Positions 53,887 to 62,182 of a stretch of 64,000 nucleotides of DNA are shown one piece after another (positions within the stretch are counted from its first letter, which is position 1; every line of letters starts with the position of its first letter). Made by a program: the position numbers and the translations under genes. Location of the stretch: assembly GCA_965220205.1 (NCBI GenBank), contig OZ244812.1, positions 1 through 64,000 on the forward strand. The letters run 5' to 3'. Below the pieces are notes generated by a model, which saw nothing but the letters and a program-made list of their open reading frames with translations, had not been told where the DNA came from and did not search any database. Origin of the DNA: G965220205 sp965220205. GTDB taxonomy: Bacteria; Chloroflexota; Dehalococcoidia; Lucifugimonadales; Australimonadaceae.

Positions 53887-54713
53887 CCCGCGCCGAACAG
53901 CCGCTCGCGGCGGAACCCGACGTAGTGCTCCGCGAGGAAGTTGATTGGCTTCTTCGCCTCGGCGACGTGCGCGCCGAGCGTGTGGAACACCTCTCGCAGC
54001 TCATCGCCGCCCGCTCGCTGCGCCGCGAGGCCGTACATCTGCGCTGCGACCGTTTCGTACTCCTCGACGCCGAGCCTGCGCCGCGCGTTCGACGGCCCTC
54101 GCAGCGCCCCCGAGCCCGGGCGCCGATGCGCCGTCGCCGCGAAGTCCGGGAACACGCCGAGGATGAACAGGCACAGGTCGGCCGTGCGGCGGTACAGCGG
54201 GAGCCGTTCCTCTTCGCTGGTTTGCTCGACCAGCCGGAGCATGCTGCGCACGTCCAGGTCGCTGTAGCGCACCTTGCGCACGACGCCCCGGCGGACCCGC
54301 ACGCGCTCCGTGTAGCTGTGCACCTTCGTGAACGACGCCAACAGCCCCGCCAGGTAGTGGAGCACCGGCGGTCGCGCGGTCACCCCAACGACCTCCGCCG
54401 CGTCGAAGATGGGCAGCCGGTCCGAGCCGGAACGCTCGACCGTATAGCGGACCCCCTGTAGGTCGAGGACCGCACGGCGCAGCAGGATCTCGAAGAACAG
54501 TCGCGGCGAGACCGCGCTGAGCGCCTCGTCGTGCGCGAACACCGCGTCGAACACGCGACGGTCGCCGAGCGTACGCGCCCGATACGCCTCGTCCTCCGCC
54601 AGCAGTCGCGCAAGCTCGCGCGGATCGGGAGCGTCGGAGCCGAGCCCTTCGCACAAGAACTCCGCGTCTGTCAGGCTCACAGCGCGGTCCGCATATCGGA
54701 TTGGCGTCTCCAT
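53883..54713 (-). CDS. Conserved helical protein, unknown function
   Basis: 276 residues from ATG at 54713 after GCGGGG; an ATG-like start 5 codons upstream is less likely. Mostly helical (LTDAEFLCEGLG, DLRSMLRLVEQ-type, LCLFILGVFPDFA), with VAEAKKPINFLAEHYVGFRR at the end. No family is recognised. The TAG stop is part of the CTAG copied by the IS5 element, which sits directly downstream. It is divergent from the amidase genes. Confidence 0.7.
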   Translation of the reverse strand: METPIRYADRAVSLTDAEFLCEGLGSDAPDPRELARLLAEDEAYRARTLGDRRVFDAVFAHDEALSAVSPRLFFEILLRRAVLDLQGVRYTVERSGSDRLPIFDAAEVVGVTARPPVLHYLAGLLASFTKVHSYTERVRVRRGVVRKVRYSDLDVRSMLRLVEQTSEEERLPLYRRTADLCLFILGVFPDFAATAHRRPGSGALRGPSNARRRLGVEEYETVAAQMYGLAAQRAGGDELREVFHTLGAHVAEAKKPINFLAEHYVGFRRERLFGAG

Positions 54714-54843
54714 AACAACCCCGCGCATCTATCGTACGGCCACGGTCCTCGTCCGCCAAGCTCTCGCGCCCTGCACTTGCCACGCCTGCCCCTCAACCGT
54801 CATCCTAGGCAGCGCCGCGCATCCCCCGGCGAGGAGTCTTGAC

Positions 54844-55035
54844 GTGACGAACGAGCTGACCCGCGACGCCTTCGCCCAATGGGCGTCCGCTCTCAGCATC
54901 GAGGCCGGGGAGGACCACCTCGACCTGCTGTACGCCGAGGTGCGGGCCATGCGCGACCGACTCGCAGCGCTCAGCGCGATAGACGTCTCCGACGTCGATC
55001 CCGGCGAAGCGCTCCTCGCGACACGGGCGACCTAG
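54844..55035 (+). CDS. GatC/AtzG-like small amidase partner
   Basis: 63 residues. GTG start 8 bases after GAGGAG. FAQWASALSIEAGEDHLDLL and RDRLAALSAIDVSDVDPGEA match the GatC/AtzG style of small helical subunits that stabilise amidases. One base before the amidase ATG. Likely forms a complex with the product of 55037. Confidence 0.65.
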   Translation: MTNELTRDAFAQWASALSIEAGEDHLDLLYAEVRAMRDRLAALSAIDVSDVDPGEALLATRAT

Positions 55036-55036
55036 C

Positions 55037-56464
55037 ATGCCCGGCGACAGCGACCTCACGAGCCAGAGCGTCGCCGAGCTCGGCGGCAGGATGCGCGCGA
55101 AGGAGATATCGCCGGTCGAGGTCGCTGTCGCGTTTATCGAGCGCACGGACGCCCTCGAGCCGCGCGTCGGCGCCTTCGTGACCCGCATGGCGGACGAGGC
55201 GCTTACCTCGGCTCGGGCCGCCGAGGCGGAGATCGCCTCCGGCGTCTACCGCGGTCCGCTCCACGGCATCCCCGTCGGCGTCAAGGACATCTACTGGACC
55301 AAGGGCGTCCGCACGACCTCCGGCTCCGCGGTGTACGCCGATTTCGTCCCCGACCGGGACTCGACCGCTGTCAGCCGCCTGCGCGAGGCTGGCGCGTACC
55401 CCATCGGCAAGACGGGGACCTGCGAGTTCGCGTTCGACCCCACAGGGCGCAACGCCCACTTTGGCATGCCCAACAACCCGTGGCGGCTCGACCGCATACC
55501 TGGCGGCTCCAGCGCGGGGTCGGGCGCCGCTGTCGCCGCGGGCTTCGCCCCCCTCGCCCTCGGCACCGACACCGGCGGCTCCGTCCGCATCCCCGCCGCT
55601 CTGTGCGGTCTTACCGGCATGAAGCCTACCTACGGCCTCATCAGCCGCTTCGGCGTCACGCCCCTTTCCTGGACGCTCGACACCCCCGGCCCCATGGCCC
55701 GCTCCGCTCTGGACGCTGCGCTTGCACTCAACGTTCTGGCAGGCTACGACGCACTGGACTCAGCCTCGGTAGACGCCCCGGCGGTCGACTACGCCGACGG
55801 CATCGACGGCGGTGTGAAGGGCCTCCGCATCGGCGTGCCGCGGGAGTACGTCTGGGACGTCATGGACGCGGAGGTCGAGGCCGCCTTTCGCAAGGCCATG
55901 ACCGACTTCGAAGAGCTGGGCGCGTCGGTGCGCGAGATATCGATGCCGGAGCTTGCGTGGGCGCCCCCCATCGCGGCCGCCGTGACGTCGGTCGAGGCCG
56001 CGGCCCTCTACGGCGGCCTCGCGCGCCGGCAGGGAGACCGCCTCGACCAGGCCACCCGCCGTCGCATCGAGAGCGGCATGTTCGTTCCGGGCGAGGCCTA
56101 CGTGCATGCGCTCCGTGCGCGGAAGCTGTTCGAGCGCCGCATGGCTGCCGCCTTCGAAGACGTCGACCTCATCGCCACGCCCACTGTGCCCATGTCGGCC
56201 GTCCGGCAGGGACTGGACACGGTCGAGATTGGCGGCCGCACGGCGCCCGTGCGCGAGTCGCTGCTGCGGGACACGCGCATCTTCAACATCTGCCGGTATC
56301 CCGCAGTGGCCGTGCCCTGCGGGTTCTCGGCCGACCTCCTCCCGCTCAGCCTCCAGATCGCAGCGCCCGCGTTCCACGACGCCCGCGCGCTCCGCGCCGC
56401 CCACGCCTACCAGACCGCAACCGACTGGCATCTCGCTCGCGCCCCTGTCGAGACTTCTGTGTAA
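55037..56464 (+). CDS. Amidase (amidase-signature family)
   Basis: 475 residues. Catalytic triad motifs: Lys in IPVGVKDIYWTKG (about residue 80), Ser-cisSer in GGSSAGSGAAVAAG, and nucleophile Ser in TDTGGSVRIPAALCGLTG. The following KPTYGLISRFGVTPLS is standard. Hydrolyses a C-N amide bond; could be a GatA paralogue or an AtzE-type hydrolase given its small partner upstream. The stop codon lies in the first bases of a MITE-like repeat. Confidence 0.9.
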   Translation: MPGDSDLTSQSVAELGGRMRAKEISPVEVAVAFIERTDALEPRVGAFVTRMADEALTSARAAEAEIASGVYRGPLHGIPVGVKDIYWTKGVRTTSGSAVYADFVPDRDSTAVSRLREAGAYPIGKTGTCEFAFDPTGRNAHFGMPNNPWRLDRIPGGSSAGSGAAVAAGFAPLALGTDTGGSVRIPAALCGLTGMKPTYGLISRFGVTPLSWTLDTPGPMARSALDAALALNVLAGYDALDSASVDAPAVDYADGIDGGVKGLRIGVPREYVWDVMDAEVEAAFRKAMTDFEELGASVREISMPELAWAPPIAAAVTSVEAAALYGGLARRQGDRLDQATRRRIESGMFVPGEAYVHALRARKLFERRMAAAFEDVDLIATPTVPMSAVRQGLDTVEIGGRTAPVRESLLRDTRIFNICRYPAVAVPCGFSADLLPLSLQIAAPAFHDARALRAAHAYQTATDWHLARAPVETSV

Positions 56465-56608
56465 CTCGCAGGGGCCGCTTTCGTAGTCGCACACAGTGGG
56501 GAGTGCAGAGGGCCTTTTGCCCGCTGCCGGGGGCGTGGGGGTGTCCCCCACACCAAACGTTGGGGCGGGTGGGCGGGAAAGAACTGAGCTCGTCAACCAG
56601 AGTTACGC
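56459..56608. repeat. MITE/REP-like palindromic repeat, copy 1
   Basis: 150 bp with ends GTGTAACTCGC and CAGAGTTACGC (inverted). Inside are two hairpins: GCAGAGGGC..GCCCGCTGC and GTGGGGGTGTCCCCCAC. A similar element is at 61578-61720. The left end supplies the stop codon of the amidase gene. Confidence 0.75.
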
Positions 56609-56707
56609 AAAGGTTTCCTGTGGCCGGAGAGCCGTGGGCATGACGGCAACATCCCGCCCCGCGCCTGTGGCACAATACGGCGAGTCCGCTGGGCGAGGAG
56701 GAGTGTG

Positions 56708-57499
56708 ATGCCTGACCTTGACGACCTGATGCACGACGTGGCGTTGGCCAACCGTATGCTCGCCGAGATGGGCCTCGCCGATGGCCCCACGATCGAGCGC
56801 GGGCATGTGAGCCTCCGCATTCCCGGCCAGCCGGACCGGTTCATCATCAAAGGCCTGGGCCCTGCGCTCTCCATGACGTACGACGAGGACATGGTCGTCG
56901 TCGACCTCGAAGGCTTCAAGGTTGACGGCCCCCCGGAGCTCAACCTGCCCAACGAGGTCAAGATGCACTCGTGCATCCTGCGGGAGCGCCCCGACGTGAA
57001 CTCCGTCGTCCACGTGCACCCGCGCTTCACGGTGCTCATGAGCGTGCTGCAGAACACCCTCGTGCCCATGTGCCTCGAAGGCATGAACATGTTCACCCAG
57101 CCGCTTCCCGTGTTCCCGTCCCCTCGGCTGATCCTCAGCGAGAAGGACGGCGCCGAGGTCGCCCGTCTCATCGGCGACGGCCCGGCGGTCCTCCTCCAGG
57201 GCCACGGCGCAGCGACCGTCGGCGCCGACATGGAGGACTCCGTCATCGGCATGTTGCACCTCGAGGAGCAGGCCCGCATGAACTGGTACGCCTACACGGC
57301 GGCCGGCCCCGGCCATAAGAGCATCACCCCCGAGCAGATCGCCGACGCCGCGGCCAACATGCGCACCATGCGCGACCAGCCGCACCTCAAACCCGAGCTG
57401 GCCCCCACCCTCCGCAAGCCCAGCGGCATCTGGCTCCACTACGCCGCCCTCGCCAGCGTCTTCGACGACGACGACGAGGATGAGGACGACGACGAGTAG
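56708..57499 (+). CDS. Class II aldolase/adducin family protein
   Basis: 263 residues. ATG after GAGGAGG; a GTG just before is possible. Motifs GHVSLRIPG (loop), VVHVHPRFTVLM with the metal-type His pair, LLQGHGAATVG with the third His. A Glu/Asp tail (DDDDEDEDDDE) is unusual. Substrate unknown. Second of three family members in the window. A CACAAT box at 56671-56676 preceded by TGG may be its -10. Confidence 0.85.
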   Translation: MPDLDDLMHDVALANRMLAEMGLADGPTIERGHVSLRIPGQPDRFIIKGLGPALSMTYDEDMVVVDLEGFKVDGPPELNLPNEVKMHSCILRERPDVNSVVHVHPRFTVLMSVLQNTLVPMCLEGMNMFTQPLPVFPSPRLILSEKDGAEVARLIGDGPAVLLQGHGAATVGADMEDSVIGMLHLEEQARMNWYAYTAAGPGHKSITPEQIADAAANMRTMRDQPHLKPELAPTLRKPSGIWLHYAALASVFDDDDEDEDDDE

Positions 57500-57541
57500 G
57501 GCAGGGGGATTCATAGCGGGCGTCATGCAACGAGAGGAAGC

Positions 57542-57805
57542 GTGACGCCCGCCGTCTACCACAGGAGACGCAACCCGCCCGCTGACGCCGTCTACGTCGG
57601 GCGTCCGTCGCGATGGGGCAATCCGTTCGTCATCGGCAGAGACGGGACGCGAGAGGAAGTGCTTGCCAAGTTCCGCGCGTACGCCGTCGAGCGCATGGCG
57701 TCGGAGCCGCGATGGCTAGAGCCGCTCGCAGGCAAGAATCTGACCTGCTGGTGTGCTCCCCAGGCGTGTCACGGGGACGTCCTTATGGAACTCGCCAATC
57801 AATGA
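57542..57805 (+). CDS. DUF4326 family protein
   Basis: 87 residues, GTG start. YVGRPSRWGNPFVIG, FRAYAVERM and LTCWCAPQACHGDVLMELAN are the standard DUF4326 pattern, with Cys and His suggesting metal or nucleotide binding. Function unknown; common in phages and bacteria. Ends 28 bp before the convergent aldolase gene. Confidence 0.88.
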   Translation: MTPAVYHRRRNPPADAVYVGRPSRWGNPFVIGRDGTREEVLAKFRAYAVERMASEPRWLEPLAGKNLTCWCAPQACHGDVLMELANQ

Positions 57806-57832
57806 GCCGACGTGGGAGTGCGCTCTTGGGCC

Positions 57833-58579
57833 CTACTCCAACGTCCTGAGGCTCGGCACGAGCGAGCGGAAGTACTCGTACGCGTGGGACGCCCGCCGGT
57901 TCCAGTCGTCCGCGAACCGGGCCACGTACTCGGGCTCGAGCGGCATCGGCGTGCCGACGATCGTCGCGATCACCTGCATGATGGCGGCCCGCTCGAGGTA
58001 GACCGTGTTGCTCACAGAGTGATCGACCGACTCGCCGACGACCATGACGCCGTGGTTGCGGAGCAGCAGCGCGTTGCAGTCGCCGAGCGCCGCCGCGACC
58101 TCGTTGCCCAGCTCCAGCGTCGTGATCAGGTCCGGCCGCGGGTAGATTGGCGTCTCGGGCGCAAAGGGCAGCGCCTGGTTGTACAGCGGCTTGATCCCCA
58201 CGTTGCCCGCGCCGATCGACGTCGCGATCAGCTGGTGCGTATGCACCACCGACCCCACGTCCGGACGCGCCTGGTACGCCGACACGTGCAGCATCGTCTC
58301 GCGCGGCGGGACCGGCGCGTCGATCACGCGGCCCCGCTGCTCGGCGGGGCTCCACTGGCTGCCCCCGCCCGCCATGTACGCGCCCATGTCGACTTCGATG
58401 ATGTCCTCGGCCCGTATCTGGTTGTGGGGCCGGAGCACCGGCTTGATGAGGATCGAGTTCGTCCCGGGGATGCGGGCGCTGACGTGACCGTGGAAGTCGA
58501 CCAGCCCCTGATGGTCGAGGATATGCGAGCTGTCCGCCACCTGCTGCTTCAGCGTATCGATGTCCGCCTGTGTCGCCAT
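57833..58579 (-). CDS. Class II aldolase/adducin family protein
   Basis: 248 residues. ATG at 58579 after GGGAGGAAG; a longer frame upstream has no conserved sequence. Motifs FHGHVSARIPGTN, VVHTHQLIATS (metal His pair) and LLRNHGVMVVGE. Third class II aldolase in the window and distinct from the two others. Next to the MoaD-MoaE gene on the same strand. Substrate unknown. Confidence 0.86.
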   Translation of the reverse strand: MATQADIDTLKQQVADSSHILDHQGLVDFHGHVSARIPGTNSILIKPVLRPHNQIRAEDIIEVDMGAYMAGGGSQWSPAEQRGRVIDAPVPPRETMLHVSAYQARPDVGSVVHTHQLIATSIGAGNVGIKPLYNQALPFAPETPIYPRPDLITTLELGNEVAAALGDCNALLLRNHGVMVVGESVDHSVSNTVYLERAAIMQVIATIVGTPMPLEPEYVARFADDWNRRASHAYEYFRSLVPSLRTLE

Positions 58580-58647
58580 CTGCCTTCCTCCCGTGTCGTT
58601 CATCGTCTCCGCGACGGCGCGCTCACTCGCGGCTTCCGTCGGCGGAT

Positions 58648-59397
58648 TCAATCGCTGTCGCTGTGAACACCCTCGCCCTCGCGGTGCGCGAGGAACGCGG
58701 CGTAGGGCGCCTCGGCCAGCTCGCGGGCGTGGTGCTCCGGCTCGCACGCGGCGCCAACCCACACTGCGCCGCTCGCGAAGTGCTCTTTCTTCCACACCGG
58801 AACGATATGCTTCACGCGGTCCACGGCGTATTGGGCCGCCAGGAACGCTTCGAGCCGGTGCGGCGCGCCCGCCGCGACGACCAGGCTCACGTCGCCGATC
58901 TCCAGACGCCCGATCCGGTGGCGTGCCGCCATCTCCTGGACCCCGAACCGGCAAGCCGTCTCTTCCAACACCTGGCCGAGCACCTTCTCAGCCATGCGGC
59001 GGTCCGCCTCGTACTCCAGGTACAGCACCCGCTCCCCGTCCGTGTTGTCGCGCGTCGTCCCCTCGAACGTCGCCACCGCGCCGTTGCTCGACCGGCGCAC
59101 CGCGTCGGCGACCTCGCGCGCGTCGATCGACTCGTACCCCACGCGCACGTCCGTCCCGCCGCTCACCGGCGGGTACATTGCCACCTCGTCGCCGTCGCTG
59201 AGCGGGTAGGCTAAGTTGGCGAACTCGTCGTTCACCGCGATCAGGTGCGGCTTGAAGTCGTGCGGCAGGCCCGGGGCTTCGCTCACCAGGGACGCGATGG
59301 CCTCGGCCACCGTCCCGCCGTCGGGCACGGCGACGTCGACATGGTCGCGCCCCGCCTGTTCGCGGTAGCTGGCGTAGAGCCGGATGTGCACGTGCAT
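58648..59397 (-). CDS. MoaD-MoaE fusion, molybdopterin synthase
   Basis: 249 residues. The N-terminal 81 residues are MoaD (ubiquitin-like, MHVHIRLYASYREQAG ... VAMYPPVSGG), with the Gly80-Gly81 end that must carry the thiocarboxylate; residues 85-240 are MoaE (TFEGTTRDNTDGERV, LEYEADRRMAEKV, RHRIGRLEIGDVSLVVAAGA, PVWKKEH with catalytic Lys). Makes molybdopterin from precursor Z. As in mycobacterial MoaX, the fusion needs cleavage after the Gly pair to free the MoaD end. A TATAAT box just upstream suggests a leaderless mRNA. Confidence 0.93.
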   Translation of the reverse strand: MHVHIRLYASYREQAGRDHVDVAVPDGGTVAEAIASLVSEAPGLPHDFKPHLIAVNDEFANLAYPLSDGDEVAMYPPVSGGTDVRVGYESIDAREVADAVRRSSNGAVATFEGTTRDNTDGERVLYLEYEADRRMAEKVLGQVLEETACRFGVQEMAARHRIGRLEIGDVSLVVAAGAPHRLEAFLAAQYAVDRVKHIVPVWKKEHFASGAVWVGAACEPEHHARELAEAPYAAFLAHREGEGVHSDSD

Positions 59398-59403
59398 GGC
59401 GCG

Positions 59404-59409
59404 ATTATA
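59404..59409 (-). promoter_or_regulatory. -10 box of leaderless MoaD-MoaE transcript
   Basis: TATAAT on the minus strand with 6 bases to the ATG at 59397, the same geometry as for the HAD gene. Confidence 0.6.
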
Positions 59410-59703
59410 GGGCAGGGGACGCGCGCCCGTCCGTGAGTCGTCCGCCGCCAACCGAGTCCCCTCCGTCGTTGCTTCGAAAGTCCTCTCCTCCGTCTGCGGG
59501 GGAGAGTTAGAGAGGGGGCCAGGTCCCGCCACCCAACTTCGTCGGTTGTGGTGTGGGGCGTCAGCCCAACGTGAGAGATTCCCGCGCAGGCGCCGGCAAT
59601 GACGGAATTGCGACACTTGCCCGTTGCCAAACCGGCCTCTGACCTCTACGCTGTCCCCATTGGCCCGACCCCGGCGGCGACCGCCCACCGGCGCCCGGCC
59701 CCT
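59410..59703. other. Intergenic stretch with purine-rich repeats
   Basis: Contains GGGGGAGAGTTAGAGAGGGG near 59502. The related word GGGGGAGGATTGAGGAGGGG is at 59942 and a similar one at 61734. No gene is supported. Confidence 0.45.
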
Positions 59704-59746
59704 GACTCACACGAGCAAATGTCCCCAAATGTCCCAAAATGTCCCA
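59704..59746. repeat. GACTCA / AAATG triad motif, copy 3
   Basis: GACTCA, then AAATGTCCCC, AAATGTCCCA and AAATGTCCCA. The cleanest of the three copies. Confidence 0.6.
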
Positions 59747-60010
59747 CCTTGTTCGCCCGCCCACTCGTAAACCCGTACAGTTTGCGCGTGAGCGGTCGCG
59801 CCATTCAGGACAATTCCTGCCCGTTTCTCGTCCATTCCCGTCATTCCCATGCGCCAAACGTGGACTTCAGGGATATTCTCGTGCCGCCTCCGACCCGGGG
59901 GAGGACCTTTTCAGGGATAGTTGTGCCTCCGCCCCCACCGGGGGAGGATTGAGGAGGGGGCGTGCTGGAGAGCATCGTCCCGTCGCGCTCATGTTCGAGT
60001 CTGGCTCGCG

Positions 60011-60019
60011 TGCTAAACT
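60011..60019 (+). promoter_or_regulatory. Extended -10 promoter of rarA
   Basis: TGCTAAACT, TG-n-TAAACT, 20 bp before the ATG at 60039. Confidence 0.5.
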
Positions 60020-60038
60020 CGTGCCGAGGAGCGTGACC

Positions 60039-61406
60039 ATGCCGGCGAGGCGGGGCGACCACACCCTGTTCGAGCACCTGCGGAAGCAGCGTGAAGGCGA
60101 GACTGCGCCATTGGCCGCCCGCATACGTCCCCGCACGCTCGACGAATTCGTCGGCCAAGAGCGCCTCCTTGGGCCCGGCCGCATCCTCGAGCGCGCCGTT
60201 GGCGCCGATCAGGTGCCCTCCATGGTCCTCTGGGGCCCTCCCGGCGTCGGAAAGACAACCCTCGCGCGCCTCATCGCCGGCCTCACTCGGTGCCACTTCA
60301 TCGCCCTGTCCGCCGTGACCTCCGGCGTCGCCGACCTCCGCAACGCCGTCGAGGAGGCCCGCGAAGTCCGGAGCGGCGACGACCGCGGCACGATCCTCTT
60401 CCTCGACGAGGTCCACCGCTTCAACAAAGCCCAGCAGGACGCGATTCTCCCGCACGTCGAGAACGGCACGATCACCTTCATCGGCGCGACCACCGAGAAC
60501 CCCTCGTTCGAGGTTATCGCCCCGCTCCTCTCGCGCACCCGTGTGCTCAGGCTCGAGCCGCTCACGGACAGCCAGCTCGCGCTCGTCGCGCAGCGGGCGC
60601 TCGCCGACACGGAGCGCGGGCTCGGACGCGAGCGCATCGAGATCGACGACGACGCGCTCGGCTTCCTGCTGACCATCGCCTCGGGCGACGCGCGGGTTGT
60701 CCTCAACGCCCTCGAGCTCGCTTCGCATGTCGCTAGGCCGGACGACGCCGGCGTCAAGCGGGTGAGCCGCGACCTGATGGAAGAGGTCCTGCAGCGTCGC
60801 GCCCCGATGTACGACAAGGACGGCGACGCCCACTACCAGACCATCTCCGCGTTCATCAAGTCCGTGCGCGCCTCGGACCCCGACGCCGCGGTCTACTGGC
60901 TCGCCCGGATGCTGGAAGCGGGCGAGGACCCTCTGTTCGTCGCCCGGCGCATCGTCATCCTCGCCGCCGAAGACATCGGTATGGCCGACCCGCAGGCGCT
61001 GCCCGTCGCCGTCGCCGCGCAGCAGGCGGTCCACTTCATCGGCATGCCCGAGGGCGCCATCCCGCTGACCGAGGCGACGGTCTACCTCGCAACCGCGCCC
61101 AAGAGCAACGCGTCGTACATGGCGCTGAACGCCGCCGCCGAGGAGGTGCGCACCGGCGTGCAGTACCCCGTGCCGCTCCACCTGCGCAACGCGTCGACCG
61201 GACTGACCAGGTCGCTCGGGTACGGCAAGGACTACCAGTACCCGCACGACCACGAGGGCCATTTCGCCGGCCAGCAAAGCCTCCCGCCGGAGCTCGCGGA
61301 GCGCCGCTTCTACGAGCCGACAGATCTCGGCTATGAGCACACCGTACGGGAACGGCTCGCGTCCTGGCGGCAACGTACGCAACGCCCGCCCAGCGACAAC
61401 GGCTGA
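60039..61406 (+). CDS. rarA: Replication-associated recombination protein A (MgsA/RarA)
   Basis: 455 residues from ATG at 60039 after GAGGAGCG. AAA+ clamp-loader-like ATPase: RIRPRTLDEFVGQERLLGPG, Walker A LWGPPGVGKTT, Walker B ILFLDEVHRFNKAQQD, sensor I FIGATTENPSFE, then the C-terminal tetramerisation region (KDGDAHYQTISAFIKSVRAS, YWLARMLEAGEDPLFVARR). Acts at stalled replication forks. Length typical. A longer frame upstream is not supported. Confidence 0.93.
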   Translation: MPARRGDHTLFEHLRKQREGETAPLAARIRPRTLDEFVGQERLLGPGRILERAVGADQVPSMVLWGPPGVGKTTLARLIAGLTRCHFIALSAVTSGVADLRNAVEEAREVRSGDDRGTILFLDEVHRFNKAQQDAILPHVENGTITFIGATTENPSFEVIAPLLSRTRVLRLEPLTDSQLALVAQRALADTERGLGRERIEIDDDALGFLLTIASGDARVVLNALELASHVARPDDAGVKRVSRDLMEEVLQRRAPMYDKDGDAHYQTISAFIKSVRASDPDAAVYWLARMLEAGEDPLFVARRIVILAAEDIGMADPQALPVAVAAQQAVHFIGMPEGAIPLTEATVYLATAPKSNASYMALNAAAEEVRTGVQYPVPLHLRNASTGLTRSLGYGKDYQYPHDHEGHFAGQQSLPPELAERRFYEPTDLGYEHTVRERLASWRQRTQRPPSDNG

Positions 61407-61577
61407 GTCCGCCTCAAATCGTTCACGCGGACAGCCGCCGTCATGCCCGCGAAGCGGGTATCCAAAGCCACCGTCATATCCGCGAAGAGGGAGACGCCCG
61501 CCACCGTCGTTCTCGTGCTTGACACGGGAACCCACGCCCCCAGGGGACGGCCCCCCTACTACCCCCCACCGAGACCC
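61407..61577. other. Intergenic stretch before MITE copy 2
   Basis: Two near copies of a CCGCGAAG(C/A)GGG word with ATCC(A)AAGCCACCGTC lie near 61447-61490. No gene is seen. Confidence 0.35.
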
Positions 61578-61720
61578 TGCGTAACGCGCAGGGGCAGCTC
61601 TCGGAGTCGCCCAACGGGAGTGCAGAGGGCTTTGCCCTCTGCCGGGGGCGTGGGGGTGTCCCCCACACCAACGTTTCGGGTGGGTGGGCGGGAAGAGCAG
61701 CACTCGTCAGGAGTTACGCA
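61578..61720. repeat. MITE/REP-like palindromic repeat, copy 2
   Basis: 143 bp with ends TGCGTAACGCGC and GAGTTACGCA (inverted). Hairpins GCAGAGGGC-TTTG-CCCTCTGC... and GTGGGGGTGTCCCCCAC match those of the copy at 56459-56608. Confidence 0.78.
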
Positions 61721-61968
61721 TAGTCTCCCGCTGGGGGAGGATTAAGGAAGGATATCCACAGTGTTCCTCTCCCGAAGTCTGAACAGTTACTGCGCGTTAG
61801 TTCGCTTGACCGAAACACCATGCGGCGGTACGCTTGAATTGACGGATCGGCAGGGAGTGGGGCGCGCCCCCTCCACGACGATCCGGAGGCTAATTGCTAT
61901 AGAAGGAGGTGGCAGATGCGGAACCGCGCTCTGTACGTCGTGAACCATCGTTGGCACTTCCCTCTGCG

Positions 61969-62170
61969 GCCCCCGTGCGGGCGCGGGCACGGGGGCAACA
62001 TCAGGGCCTGAACCTCCGCCTCAAAGCGGGTGAGGAGCCCCAACGGGGCTTGGCCACCCGGTAATCCGGCCCTAAGGCCGGGAGCGGCAACGGAGCGTAG
62101 GGCCCGGCCCCGGCAAGTCCGGGGGAGGTTCGTCGGCGCCGGAGAGGCCCACAGCGGTCGCTCCGGCGCC
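61969..62170 (+). ncRNA. Candidate structured RNA, possibly IscB-type omega RNA (HEARO-like)
   Basis: Five perfect hairpins in 200 nt, with no long loops: GCCCCCGTGC/GCACGGGGGC (61969-61996), AGCCCC/GGGGCT (62036-62050), CCGGCC/GGCCGG (62066-62081), CCCCGG/CCGGGG (62108-62124) and GGCGCCGGAG/CTCCGGCGCC (62135-62170). Single-stranded joints such as AGCGGCAACGGAGCGTAGGG look conserved-type. From memory the arrangement recalls the scaffold of RNAs that guide IscB-family nucleases, but I could not verify this and no IscB gene is present. Strand is inferred. A 31-codon frame with a good AGGAGG (61916-62011) overlaps its start. It could instead be a long terminator region for ltaE. Confidence 0.45.
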
Positions 62171-62182
62171 TCCGTTTATGGG

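Noticed and set aside
59739..60038. Longer N-terminus for rarA
   Set aside because: The extra 100 codons cross the AAATG repeats and purine-rich repeats; the ATG at 60039 has a ribosome site and gives the normal protein length.
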